Positions 26,013 through 35,406 of a DNA stretch of 64,000 nt are shown here, piece after piece. The notes under the pieces are model-generated. The model had not been told where the DNA came from. It did no database searches and saw only the letters and a program-made list of their open reading frames with translations. Each line of letters opens with the position of its first letter. Within the stretch, counting starts at the first letter, position 1. The stretch spans positions 1-64,000 of the forward strand of contig NZ_JAFBCW010000005.1 of assembly GCF_016907915.1 (NCBI RefSeq), in the 5' to 3' direction. The DNA is from Desulforadius tongensis. Lineage in GTDB: Bacteria > Bacillota > Desulfotomaculia > Desulfotomaculales > Desulfohalotomaculaceae. A program made the position numbers and the translations under genes.

Positions 26013-26751
26013 GCTGCTGGTTTTATTGGTGCTTGTGGCTGTAATTAATTTCATTTCGCTGCCGGTGGAGGCTGCGCCGCTGCCGGGTGTTGATTTAACT
26101 ATTCAACCAACGGATCAACCGGAAGAGGTTGTGGGAACGGTAAAACTGCTGCTGCTTTTAACGGTTTTGTCGCTGGTTCCGGCATTTTTAATGATGCTCA
26201 CTTCTTTCACCCGCATAGTGGTGGTGCTTTCTTTTCTGCGGCAGGGCCTGGGTACGCAGCAGACTCCTCCCAACCAGGTATTAATTGGCCTGGCACTGTT
26301 TTTAACCGTCTTTATCATGGCACCGGTATACAATGAAATAAATGAACGGGCAGTGCAGCCTTTTTTGAACAATGAAATTAATCAGCAGCAGGCGGCGGAA
26401 AGGGCCGCTGAACCTTTAAAGGAATTTATGGCCAAACAGACCAGGGAAAAGGATTTGGCTTTGTTTGTAAGCCTGTCGGGCATGGATAGACCGAAGAACA
26501 TAAGCGACGTACCCCTCACCACATTGGTTCCGGCTTTTATTATCAGTGAATTGAAGACAGCTTTTTTAATCGGTTTCCTGCTGTATGTACCTTTTCTGGT
26601 TATCGATATGGTAATTGCCAGTACGCTGATGTCTATGGGGATGTTTATGCTGCCGCCGGTGATGATATCCCTGCCCTTTAAACTGCTTTTGTTTGTGATG
26701 GTGGATGGCTGGTATCTGGTGGTTAAATCGCTGGTGGAGAGCTTTAGGTGA
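25996..26751 (+). CDS. fliP: Flagellar export gate protein FliP
   Basis: Core of the export channel with FliQ and FliR. It has a cleavable signal peptide (residues 1-23, ending VEAAP), a family helix LLTVLSLVPAFLMMLTSFTR, and the end MSMGMFMLPPVMISLPFKLL. ATG 25996 lies 3 bases after GGAG; GTG 26002 is better spaced and possible. About 251 residues, normal length. Confidence 0.96.
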   Translation: MAVRVKLLVLLVLVAVINFISLPVEAAPLPGVDLTIQPTDQPEEVVGTVKLLLLLTVLSLVPAFLMMLTSFTRIVVVLSFLRQGLGTQQTPPNQVLIGLALFLTVFIMAPVYNEINERAVQPFLNNEINQQQAAERAAEPLKEFMAKQTREKDLALFVSLSGMDRPKNISDVPLTTLVPAFIISELKTAFLIGFLLYVPFLVIDMVIASTLMSMGMFMLPPVMISLPFKLLLFVMVDGWYLVVKSLVESFR

Positions 26752-26785
26752 TGCCGGCGGGAATTAGGCAGGGAGGTAGCTGGAT

Positions 26786-27055
26786 ATGAGTGAAACGGAG
26801 ATTATCCATATTACCCGGGAAGCACTGATGATGGTGGTTATTTTGGCCGCCCCGGGTTTGGCTGTGGCTATGCTGGTGGGTTTGTTCGTGGGCATATTTC
26901 AGGCCACCACCCAAATCCAGGAACAAACGCTGGCCTTTGTACCTAAAATTATTGCTGTGTTTGTGACTTTAATCATTATCTCCGGTTGGTTGATGAAGGT
27001 TATGGCCGGTTATACCCACCAGCTGTACGCTCAAATACCTAACATCGTGCGCTAG
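26786..27055 (+). CDS. fliQ: Flagellar export gate protein FliQ
   Basis: Two-helix membrane protein of the export channel. 89 residues with VVILAAPGLAVAMLVGLFVG, then FQATTQIQEQTLAFVPKI, the family signature, and a second helix. GGGAGG precedes ATG. Two bases before fliR. Confidence 0.96.
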   Translation: MSETEIIHITREALMMVVILAAPGLAVAMLVGLFVGIFQATTQIQEQTLAFVPKIIAVFVTLIIISGWLMKVMAGYTHQLYAQIPNIVR

Positions 27056-27057
27056 GG

Positions 27058-27834
27058 GTGAATGTTTTGCCCGATTTGTCAATTTTGCCGGTTTTTATGC
27101 TGGTATTTACCCGCTGTTCCGCTTTTTTGGTTGCCAGTCCATTGTTTGCCATTCCCGGTATCCCGCCGGTGGTAAAAAGCGGCTTTGCATTTATACTGGC
27201 GGTTATAATTTATCCTTTGGCCGCCCGGCCGGGGCTGACCGCGGCCGACAGCCTGTGGGGTTACGGTTTGATGGTTCTCAGTGAGGCGGCGGTGGGCTTG
27301 GCCATGGGAATTGTTTGTACAATGGTTTTTAATGCCCTGCGCATGGCCGGTCAAATGATTGACCTGCAGATTGGTTATGCCATGTCTCAAATGATGGACC
27401 CGGTGAGCGGGTCGATGAACACTCTTTTGGGACGTTTTTTATACTTTTTATCACTGGCTGCCCTTCTTTGTATGGACGGCCATCACGGGCTGATATGGGG
27501 ACTGGCTAAAAGTTATCAGGTGCTGCCGTTAAATTCCGCGGAGATGAGCGGTGATGTGGCGGTTTTTGTCATCCGGGTGTTTGCCGACACCATTACCATG
27601 GCTTTAAAGGTGGCCATCCCGGTAATCAGCGTTCTTTTAATGACTGACATAGCTTTGGGTGTAATGGGGCGCACCGCTCCCCAGATGAATATTTTTATGC
27701 TTGGTTTTCCCTTTAAAATTATGCTGGGCTTGGTTTCTTTAGCGGTGTTATTACCCTTAATGGGGTCAATTTTGGCAGCGGTTTTTGACCGCATGCAGAA
27801 GGATTTAATACTACTGGTGAAAGGGTTGTCCTGA
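27058..27834 (+). CDS. fliR: Flagellar export gate protein FliR
   Basis: Six-helix membrane protein completing the FliPQR channel. Family features include FTRCSAFLVASPLFAIPGIP, the RMAGQMIDLQIGYAMSQMMD segment and GRTAPQMNIFMLGFPFKIML. GTG 27058 or TTG 27067 (spacing of 6 to AGGGGTG) can start it. The stop overlaps the flhB start (TGATGG). 258 residues. Confidence 0.96.
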   Translation: MNVLPDLSILPVFMLVFTRCSAFLVASPLFAIPGIPPVVKSGFAFILAVIIYPLAARPGLTAADSLWGYGLMVLSEAAVGLAMGIVCTMVFNALRMAGQMIDLQIGYAMSQMMDPVSGSMNTLLGRFLYFLSLAALLCMDGHHGLIWGLAKSYQVLPLNSAEMSGDVAVFVIRVFADTITMALKVAIPVISVLLMTDIALGVMGRTAPQMNIFMLGFPFKIMLGLVSLAVLLPLMGSILAAVFDRMQKDLILLVKGLS

Positions 27835-28901
27835 TGGCATCATCTTCCGGCGGCCAGGAAAAAACGGAAAAGGCCACGCCCAAGAAACTGCAAGATGCCC
27901 GCAAAAAGGGTCAGGTACCCAAAAGTGCCGATTTTAATGCCGCGCTGTGCCTGTTGGCCGGTGTAATATATTTTTACATTTCCCGGGATACTTTGGCCCA
28001 GCAGGTCCAGGAGATGCTGAACCACTACTTTCATAATTATATTGTGGCTCCTCCCAGTGTGAACAGGTTAATGGATATATTTATCGGCACCATAGCAGGC
28101 GTTTTTGGCTTACTGGCACCGCTGTTTATTGTGCTGGTGGTGATTGCCCTGGGGGCCAATGTGGCCCAGTTTGGTTTTCTGTTTGCTCCCGAAGCCATTA
28201 AGCCAAAGATGTCTAAGTTAAATCCCATTGAGGGTTTAAAGAAAAAGTTCAGCACCCGCACCCTTTTTGAACTGCTCAAGGCTCTGCTGAAGGTGTTTGT
28301 GATGGGTGTGGTGGTGTTTTGCGTGGCCAAAGTGAAATACGGCCAGATGCTGAAATTGTTTTACGGGCCGCCGGTGTATCTTTTCCACAAGGTATTGGAG
28401 GCCCTGCTGGCAGTTCTGCTGTGGGGGGGAATAGCTTACCTGGCTATTGGTATTATAGATTTGATTTACCAGCGCTATGCCTTTCAAAAAGAAATGCGGA
28501 TGACCAAACAGGAAGTAAAGGATGAGTACAAGCAGACGGAAGGTGACCCCCAGGTTAAAGCCTGGTTAAGGCGGCGCCAGCGGGAAATGCTGATGAACCT
28601 GGTGCAGCAGGAAGTGCCCAATGCCACAGTGGTGGTAACAAACCCCACTCACTACGCGGTGGCGCTGCGCTATGAAGCGGAGAAAGGAGATACAGCGCCC
28701 AAAGTGGTGGCCAAGGGGGCGGACTTCATGGCCAGGAAGATTAAAGAAATAGCAGAGGAAAATAACGTGCCGGTACAGGAAAATAAAGAAGTGGCCCGTT
28801 TTTTGTACCATAACGTGGAAATAGGCCAGGAAATACCGCCGCAGTTATACCAGGCGGTGGCGGAAATCCTGGCGGCGGTATACAGGTTAAATAGGTCATA
28901 A
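27834..28901 (+). CDS. flhB: Flagellar export switch protein FlhB
   Basis: Switches export from rod/hook to filament substrates by cutting itself. Charged start EKTEKATPKKLQDARKKGQV, four membrane helices, and the cleavage motif N270-P-T-H in TVVVTNPTHYAVALRY. 355 residues, standard. Couples to fliR by a one-base overlap and to flhA by a 2-base gap. Confidence 0.97.
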   Translation: MASSSGGQEKTEKATPKKLQDARKKGQVPKSADFNAALCLLAGVIYFYISRDTLAQQVQEMLNHYFHNYIVAPPSVNRLMDIFIGTIAGVFGLLAPLFIVLVVIALGANVAQFGFLFAPEAIKPKMSKLNPIEGLKKKFSTRTLFELLKALLKVFVMGVVVFCVAKVKYGQMLKLFYGPPVYLFHKVLEALLAVLLWGGIAYLAIGIIDLIYQRYAFQKEMRMTKQEVKDEYKQTEGDPQVKAWLRRRQREMLMNLVQQEVPNATVVVTNPTHYAVALRYEAEKGDTAPKVVAKGADFMARKIKEIAEENNVPVQENKEVARFLYHNVEIGQEIPPQLYQAVAEILAAVYRLNRS

Positions 28902-28918
28902 AGATGAGGTTGTTAATC

Positions 28919-30994
28919 ATGCCAATGCCCAACTCCGTTCAGGTTAAGGATACTTTGAAAAGGAATAATGATATTGTAATTGCCGGCCTGATAATCGGCA
29001 TTATTTTGCTGATTATTATTCCGCTGGGGCCCAATATGCTGGACTTTTTCTTAACTATCAGCATTACACTGGGCCTGGTAATTCTATTGATTACCATGTT
29101 TACCACCGAGCCGCTGCAGTTTTCTGTTTTTCCCAGTTTGCTGCTGGTGACCACATTATACCGGCTGGCCTTAAACATATCTTCCACCCGTTTAATTCTC
29201 GGTGATGCCGCTGCCGGTAAAGTAATTCAAGCCTTCGGCAGCTTTGTGGTGGGCGGCAGTTATGTTGTGGGGGCAGTGGTATTTATAATTATTACGGTAA
29301 TTCAGTTTGTGGTTATTACCAACGGTTCCGGCCGGGTGGCCGAAGTAACCGCCCGTTTTACGCTGGATGCCATGCCCGGTAAACAAATGAGTATTGATGC
29401 CGATCTCAATTCCGGCTTGATTAGTGAAGATGAGGCCCGGGCCCGCAGGGAAAGGCTGCAGCGGGAGGCAGATTTCTTCGGGGCGATGGACGGTGCCAGT
29501 AAATTTGTCAAGGGTGATGCCATAGCCGGCATTGTAATAATTTTTATTAACATCATCGGCGGCTTGATAATTGGGATGGTGCAGCATGACATGACTTTAA
29601 GTGATGCCCTGACCACATATATAAAACTGACCATTGGTGATGGACTGGTGAGTCAAATCCCGGCCCTGCTGATTTCCACCGCTGCCGGTATATTGATTAC
29701 CAGGGCCACATCGGAAAACAGTTTTGGTAAGGATTTATCCAGGCAGATTTTTAGCTTTCCGAAGGTTCTCGGCCTGGGGGCGGGGATACTTTTTGTCATC
29801 GGCCTGGTGCCGGCAATGCCCAGCTTTTTATTCTGGGCCCTTTCCGCCGGGTTGGGCTACAGTGCCTATGTCCTGCATAAAGAGAAAAAGCAAAAAGAAG
29901 CGGAAAAACAAGAAAGGGAGGCCCAGCAGGCGCAGGAACAAAGGCGTCAGCCGGAGAATGTATTAAACTACTTCCAGGTGGACCCGCTGGAAGTAGAAAT
30001 TGGCTACAATTTGATCGCCCTGACCGATGAAAGCCAGGGGGGGGATCTGCTGCAGCGCCTGGCAGCGGTGCGGCGCCAGTGTGCCTCAGAACTGGGGATT
30101 TTGGTGCGCCCCATCCGCATTCGCGACAATATGCAGCTGCATCACAACCGGTACGAGATAAAAATTAGGGGAGTACCGGTGGCCGGGGGGGAACTGATGC
30201 CGGGACATTACCTGGCCATGGACCCCATAGGCCAAGCCGTTGATATAAAGGGTATAGAAACCACGGAACCCACATTTAACCTGCCGGCCTGGTGGATAGA
30301 TGAAGCGGAGCGGGAAAAGGCAGAACTAAATGGGTTAACTGTTGTTGACTGCAGCACTGTGCTGGTTACTCACCTCACTGAAGTGATTAAATCCCATTCC
30401 GATGAACTGCTCGGCCGCCAGGAAGTTAAAGAACTGGTGGATATGGTGAAAGAAAGTTCACCGGCAGTGGTGGAGGAACTGGTGCCTGATTTAATGACCC
30501 TGGGCGAGATACAAAAGGTGCTGCAGAATCTGCTGCGCGAAAGGGTGCCGATTAAAGACCTGGTTACCATACTGGAAGCATTATCCGACGGGGCCCGTCT
30601 GAACAAAGATCCGGATTTTCTTACTGAGCACGTGCGCCAGTGCCTGGCCCGTACCATTACCCAGATGTATACCGGGCCGGATAAAAAATTAACGGTAATT
30701 ACTTTACATCCTCACTGGGAGCAAAAAGTAGCCGATTCCATACAGCAAACCCAGCTGGGGCATTACCCGGTGCTGGAACCCGGTGCAGCTAATGATTTGC
30801 TGGATAAGCTGCAGAAAACACTGGAGAGAACAAACATGAAAGGTTTAAACCCGGTGCTGCTCTGCTCACCTAAAATAAGGCTGCCGCTGAGAAGAATGTT
30901 GGAGAGGTACCTGCCTAATTTGGCGGTAATATCGCTCAATGAAGTGATTTCAGGGGTTGAAGTTGAAGCGGTAGGGACGGTGAATCCTGATTAA
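28919..30994 (+). CDS. flhA: Flagellar export gate protein FlhA
   Basis: Nine-membered ring whose membrane part uses the proton gradient and whose cytosolic part docks chaperone-substrate complexes. The membrane half (to about residue 310) contains YRLALNISSTRLIL, the FHIPEP-loop region MSIDADLNSGLISEDEARAR, and helices on either side; the cytosolic half covers the rest. ATG 28919 is 7 bases after GAGGT; an upstream ATG (28904) is also in frame. 691 residues. Overlaps flhF by one base. Confidence 0.97.
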   Translation: MPMPNSVQVKDTLKRNNDIVIAGLIIGIILLIIIPLGPNMLDFFLTISITLGLVILLITMFTTEPLQFSVFPSLLLVTTLYRLALNISSTRLILGDAAAGKVIQAFGSFVVGGSYVVGAVVFIIITVIQFVVITNGSGRVAEVTARFTLDAMPGKQMSIDADLNSGLISEDEARARRERLQREADFFGAMDGASKFVKGDAIAGIVIIFINIIGGLIIGMVQHDMTLSDALTTYIKLTIGDGLVSQIPALLISTAAGILITRATSENSFGKDLSRQIFSFPKVLGLGAGILFVIGLVPAMPSFLFWALSAGLGYSAYVLHKEKKQKEAEKQEREAQQAQEQRRQPENVLNYFQVDPLEVEIGYNLIALTDESQGGDLLQRLAAVRRQCASELGILVRPIRIRDNMQLHHNRYEIKIRGVPVAGGELMPGHYLAMDPIGQAVDIKGIETTEPTFNLPAWWIDEAEREKAELNGLTVVDCSTVLVTHLTEVIKSHSDELLGRQEVKELVDMVKESSPAVVEELVPDLMTLGEIQKVLQNLLRERVPIKDLVTILEALSDGARLNKDPDFLTEHVRQCLARTITQMYTGPDKKLTVITLHPHWEQKVADSIQQTQLGHYPVLEPGAANDLLDKLQKTLERTNMKGLNPVLLCSPKIRLPLRRMLERYLPNLAVISLNEVISGVEVEAVGTVNPD

Positions 30995-32298
30995 TGATCA
31001 TTAAGAAGTATATTGTTGACGAAATGCAGCAGGCCATTCAGCAGATTAAAAGGGAATTGGGCCCGGAAGCAATTATTGTCAGCAGCCATAAAATTCGCGG
31101 CCGGGGAATAACAGGTTTTTTAAAAAGAAAAATTGAAGTTACAGCGGTATTGGATAAAAAAGAAAAAGAAGAAGATCTGAAAATTAAGGCAGTGAAGGAA
31201 TTACCGCCCTCTACCCAGGTGCGGCCGGTGAAGGAAACAGCTGCACCGGCATCAAATGCAGGTATGAAGTCAGCGGGTAAAGAAGAAACCGGTGCGGTGG
31301 TTTACGATAACAGGGGTTTAGTGCGCAGCCGGCCAAAGGCTGAGGGCGGTGATTTGGCCCCCGGTCCCCTTCTGCCCACTGAATTTAAGCCGCTGCTGGA
31401 AGAAGAAATTATGAAATCCATGGAACAAAGGGAAAAGGGAATGCTGTTGAACATGCTGGAACAGCAGTTGGAGGAAATGGGTACTGTACAGGATAAGGAA
31501 TTTAACCGGCGGTGGCTGAAAATTTTAACTGCCATTGATATTGACCGGGGTATTGCCCAGCAGCTTTTGAAGGACCTGGAGGGAATGGTGGCGGGGAGTG
31601 CCGCCGGCCGTTCCGATGATATGGCCCAGGTGGCATTAATTAACCGGGTGGCTGAGCTGTTAAAACCGGCTTATGAAAATTATGAGCGATCTAAAATTTT
31701 AGCTTTTGTAGGCCCGCCGGGAGTTGGTAAAACCACCACGCTGGCTAAGCTGGCCACCCGTTATAAACTGCTGGAGAATAAAAAGATTGCTTTGATTACC
31801 GTTTATACCTACCGTTACGGAACTGCCGAGCAGCTTAAAGTTTACGGCGATGCCATTGATGTGCCGGTGGAAGTGGTGATGACCCCTGCAGAATTGAGGC
31901 AGGCGGTGGAAAGCCACCGGGACAAGGATTATATTTTAATCGATACTGTAGGGCGTTCTTCTAAGAATACCGGGCAGGTGTTAGAATTAAAGGGGTTTCT
32001 TGAGGCCGTTAACGGGCCGAAAGAAATTTACCTGGTAATGGGTGCCGGTATCAAGGATAGAGATTTAATGAGGTTTATAAAGGATTTTCAAATGGTGCAT
32101 TATACCGGGTACATTTTTACCAAGGTTGATGAAACTGAAACGCTGGGCTCAATGCTCAATGTGGTGTTGAGAACCGGTATACCGGTTTGTTATTATACCG
32201 GCGGGCAGAGTATTCCCGATGATATAGAGGATTTGCAGCCGCGGAAAATGGCGCAGCTGGTGTTCAGGAGTGTAGATAGTTATGCTGGGGATAATTAA
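30994..32298 (+). CDS. flhF: Flagellar biosynthesis GTPase FlhF
   Basis: SRP-type GTPase that helps place flagella. The B domain is basic and variable (to about residue 140), then N domain, then G domain with P-loop FVGPPGVGKTTTLAKLA (about residue 237), ALITVYTYRYGTAEQLKVY, DYILIDTVGRSSKN and TKVDETETLGS. 434 residues. The TAA stop lies inside the A-run that precedes flhG; the flhG coding frame continues in the same frame as flhF. Confidence 0.96.
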   Translation: MIIKKYIVDEMQQAIQQIKRELGPEAIIVSSHKIRGRGITGFLKRKIEVTAVLDKKEKEEDLKIKAVKELPPSTQVRPVKETAAPASNAGMKSAGKEETGAVVYDNRGLVRSRPKAEGGDLAPGPLLPTEFKPLLEEEIMKSMEQREKGMLLNMLEQQLEEMGTVQDKEFNRRWLKILTAIDIDRGIAQQLLKDLEGMVAGSAAGRSDDMAQVALINRVAELLKPAYENYERSKILAFVGPPGVGKTTTLAKLATRYKLLENKKIALITVYTYRYGTAEQLKVYGDAIDVPVEVVMTPAELRQAVESHRDKDYILIDTVGRSSKNTGQVLELKGFLEAVNGPKEIYLVMGAGIKDRDLMRFIKDFQMVHYTGYIFTKVDETETLGSMLNVVLRTGIPVCYYTGGQSIPDDIEDLQPRKMAQLVFRSVDSYAGDN

Positions 32299-33138
32299 AA
32301 AAAAAAGGTTAAATCTCAAAACAGCATTCCCACCGCCGGCCCCAGGGTTATTGCTGTCACCAGCGGTAAGGGAGGGGTGGGGAAAAGCAATGCTGCTTTA
32401 AATCTGGCCATAGCCCTGTCCTCCCTGGGGCAGAGGGTGGTTATCATAGATGCTGACCTGGGCATGGCTAACGTGGAAGTGCTGCTGGGAATAACTCCCC
32501 GCTACACTCTTTATGATTTTTTGTATCATAAAAAAGATTTAAATGAAATTTTAACCCCCGGTCCCGGGAATATAAGGATTATTTCCGGGGGCGTGGGACT
32601 GCTGGAGCTGGCTAATTTAGACAACAGGGCCATAAAAAGATTAAGGGATTCCATGTATCATTTTGACAGCGGTGTTGACGTGGTGCTGGTGGATACCGGT
32701 GCCGGGATTAATAAAAATGTGCTGGCCTTCGTGGGGGCGGCCCAGGAAGTGATAATAGTGGTCACTCCCGAACCCACTTCTATTACCGATGCTTACGGTT
32801 TAATAAAGGTGCTGGCCAGTTACAATGTGCACAATGAAGTTAATGTACTGGTAAACAGGGCTGCTAAACGGCAGGAAGCCGGCGATACCTTTTATAAACT
32901 AAAAATAACGGCCCAGCACTATTTACCAAATGTTGATATTAAATACCTGGGGTCTATACCGGAGGACAAAAATGTAATTAGAGCAGTAAAGGATCAACGA
33001 CCCTTTGTGTTATACCAACCAGCCACCCCGGCCAGCAGGGCGGTGAGGGCGGTGGCGGAACAGCTTGCTGGCGGGGTTCAGAAAGAAAGGGGCGGCTTTT
33101 TCGACTTTTTCAGCCGCCTAACCCGGTTATTCAACTAG
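32282..33138 (+). CDS. flhG: FlhG (YlxH) MinD-like ATPase, needing frame correction at an A10 run
   Basis: Partner of FlhF that limits flagellar number. P-loop VTSGKGGVGKSNAALNLAIA, switch I/II (IDADLGMANVEVLLG; VLVDTGAGINKNVLAF) are intact. The frame upstream of the P-loop has no ATG, GTG, TTG or CTG back to the flhF stop at 32296. ATG 32282, behind AGGAG, is in another frame; it reads MLGIIKKK into a run of ten A (32297-32306) and then stops after 39 codons. One extra A, or a -1 shift on the run, joins it to the ATPase. The DQAxxLR activator motif usual at the FlhG N-terminus is not seen. A sequencing error in the run is possible. Confidence 0.75.
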
Positions 33139-33148
33139 GGGGTAACTG

Positions 33149-33802
33149 ATGAATATCGAGCAATATAAAATCGGGCAGAAAATAACAGTGGTGAGAAAAA
33201 GTGATACCAAAGGGGTTGAATATAACTCAACCATTCAAAATATAAAAAATGATTTTTTGTACATAAGCGTACCTTACAATGAGGAAAGACCGCTGATACT
33301 GATACGCAATGAGAAAGTATTGATAAAGTATGTGGCTAAAAGTGCAGCCTACAGGTTTACTTCCAGTTATGCCGGCACTTACAAGGAGAGTGAATCTCTC
33401 CGGTTATACAAATTTACCGCACCCAGGGAAGAGGATATTGAAAGAATTCAAATGCGGGGATTTGTACGGGTACCGGTATCTATGGAGGTGCAGTACCTGC
33501 TGCCTGACAGTGAAGAACCCCGGAAGGGATTGTCAGTGGATCTCAGCGCCGGTGGCATGAAACTGGCCACTAAAAGCAGGTTGGAGGTTAATACCGAGTT
33601 AGATTTATACTTTCAACTGCCCAGTAAGAAACAGGTGCTGCACATGCCGGTGAGAGCCAAGGTGCTGAGATGTGAGCTGGTTAATGATGAAACCAAGGTT
33701 TACCATGCCGGTTTAAAATTCCTCAACGTGCATCGTAAAATGGAAGATACAATTTGTTCCTTTGTATTTGAGAAGCAGATGGAACAACGCCGCAGGCGGT
33801 AA
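33149..33802 (+). CDS. PilZ-domain flagellar brake protein (YcgR/YpfA-like)
   Basis: Binds cyclic di-GMP and slows the flagellar motor. An N-terminal YcgR-type domain (IGQKITVVRKSDTKGVEYNS) precedes PilZ (residues 97-205) with the ligand motif RGFVR (R-x-x-x-R) and DLSAGGM (D-x-S-x-x-G). 217 residues. It lies in the flagellar operon between flhG and fliA, which supports a motility role. Confidence 0.92.
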   Translation: MNIEQYKIGQKITVVRKSDTKGVEYNSTIQNIKNDFLYISVPYNEERPLILIRNEKVLIKYVAKSAAYRFTSSYAGTYKESESLRLYKFTAPREEDIERIQMRGFVRVPVSMEVQYLLPDSEEPRKGLSVDLSAGGMKLATKSRLEVNTELDLYFQLPSKKQVLHMPVRAKVLRCELVNDETKVYHAGLKFLNVHRKMEDTICSFVFEKQMEQRRRR

Positions 33803-33817
33803 ACTGGAAGTGAGGCC

Positions 33818-34567
33818 ATGGAACTGGATAAACTGTGGAAAGAGTTTTTAACTGGCCGCAATGACGAAGCCAGAAAAAAATTAATATTAAACTACCTGCC
33901 GCTGGTAAAAAATATTGCCGGGCGGTTGGCGGTGAGAACACCGTACTTTATGCAGCAGGATGACCTGGAAAGCTGCGGGGTAATAGGCTTGATGGAGGCG
34001 GTTGATAAATACGACCCGTCTTTAGGGGTAAACTTTGAAACCTTTGCCTACCAGCGTATCAGAGGGGCTATGATTGACGAGCTGCGCCGTCAAAGCTGGG
34101 TTCCCCGCACGCTGTGGCAGCGTCAGCAGGCTGTTAAAGCAGCCAGGGAAAGATTGGAAAGCAGCGGGCAAACCGTTACTGAAGAAACACTGGCCAGGGC
34201 TGCCGGCTTATCCCTGAATGAACTGAGGCAGATATTAAGGCAGTCCAGTGCCGTTCAAGTTTGCTCGCTGGATGATGAAATATACACCAGTGAAGGGGAT
34301 GTCACCCGCCGCTGTGAGCTGGTGGAAGATATTAACAGCCCGGATCCGCTGAAAATGATTAATGATTTGGAAGACAAGGAAATGCTGGTACGGGCCATCG
34401 AAGCCTTAAGGGAAAGGGATAAGCTGGTTCTGGCTTTATACTATCAAGAGGGCTTAACCCTGAAAGAAATTGGCAAAGTAATGTCCGTTTCAGAATCCAG
34501 GGTTTGCCAGCTGCACAGCGCGGCGATAAAAAAGTTACGGCAGCAGCTGGAGAAAATACAGAATTAA
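33818..34567 (+). CDS. fliA: RNA polymerase sigma-28 factor for motility (FliA/SigD)
   Basis: Directs transcription of late flagellar and chemotaxis genes. Regions 2 (LESCGVIGLMEAVDKYDPSL, FETFAYQRIRGAMIDELRRQ), 3 (TVTEETLARAAGLSLNELRQ) and 4 (YYQEGLTLKEIGKVMSVSES) are complete in 249 residues. Candidate targets in this window are the TAAA-N15/16-CCGAT promoters before csrA and fliD. The anti-sigma gene flgM is not in the window. Confidence 0.96.
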   Translation: MELDKLWKEFLTGRNDEARKKLILNYLPLVKNIAGRLAVRTPYFMQQDDLESCGVIGLMEAVDKYDPSLGVNFETFAYQRIRGAMIDELRRQSWVPRTLWQRQQAVKAARERLESSGQTVTEETLARAAGLSLNELRQILRQSSAVQVCSLDDEIYTSEGDVTRRCELVEDINSPDPLKMINDLEDKEMLVRAIEALRERDKLVLALYYQEGLTLKEIGKVMSVSESRVCQLHSAAIKKLRQQLEKIQN

Positions 34568-34591
34568 TTTTCAAAACCGGTGGTGAAAATA

Positions 34592-35368
34592 TTGTTTAGA
34601 GGAATATACACCACACTCAGTGGTATGGATGTCCAGCAGGCCAGATTAAACGTGATAACCAACAACCTGGCCAATATAAACAGCAACGGTTATAAGCGAG
34701 AACATTTAATATCAAAAACCTTTGGCGAATATTTACTTGGCTACCAAAGCCCCCATACCCGGGGGACGACCCCTGTTGGTAATTTAAACATGGGAAGTGC
34801 CGTTTCCCAGGTGGTTACCAGGATGGACCAGGGGCCGCTGGTAAACACCGGCAGGTTTACAGATATTGCCCTGGACGGGGAGGGATATTATGTAGTGAAA
34901 GTTGTTTCCGGCCCGGGAGGAGAGCAGCAGTTATATACCAGGGAAAGCTCTTTTGCCGTGGACAATGAAGGCTATTTAATTACCTCCCGGGGGGACCGGG
35001 TGCTGGGAAAATCGGGAGAAATAAAAATTGGCAGCGGTGAGTTTGCCGCTGCCGCTGACGGGACAATAACAAAAGATGGTAAAACTATTGATCAGCTGCA
35101 AATTGTGGAATTTGTCGATAGCGGTAAGTTAAGGAAAGTGGGAGAAGAATACTTTTCCGCCACCGCTGATGCGGAAATTAAAAATGAAAGCCAGCTCACC
35201 ACGCAGGTGAGGCAGGGCTTTGTAGAAAAATCCAATGTGGATGTGGTTAAAGAAATAACTGATATGATAACGGTGCTGCGAACCTATGAAGCTAATCAAA
35301 AAATGATTCAAACCCAGGATGAACTGCTGGGTAAAGCAGTTAACCAGGTGGGCAGATTAAGGGGATAA
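34592..35368 (+). CDS. flgF: Flagellar hook-basal body protein FlgF (FlhO-like)
   Basis: Rod protein. It carries the Flg_bb_rod start MFRGIYTTLSGMDVQQARLN, NNLANINSNGYKRE, the FTDIALDGEGYYVV central segment and the end FVEKSNVDVVKEITDMITVL. TTG 34592 gives the typical MFRG start and lies 7 bases after GGTGGTG. It is the first of a tandem pair of rod genes after fliA. Confidence 0.9.
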   Translation: MFRGIYTTLSGMDVQQARLNVITNNLANINSNGYKREHLISKTFGEYLLGYQSPHTRGTTPVGNLNMGSAVSQVVTRMDQGPLVNTGRFTDIALDGEGYYVVKVVSGPGGEQQLYTRESSFAVDNEGYLITSRGDRVLGKSGEIKIGSGEFAAAADGTITKDGKTIDQLQIVEFVDSGKLRKVGEEYFSATADAEIKNESQLTTQVRQGFVEKSNVDVVKEITDMITVLRTYEANQKMIQTQDELLGKAVNQVGRLRG

Positions 35369-35406
35369 CTTATTGATTAGCGAAGAATAAACTGGGAGTG
35401 AATGCG

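Noticed and set aside
32377-33138. flhG starting at GTG 32377
   Set aside because: This start would cut the P-loop GKGGVGKS in two, so it cannot be the functional start.
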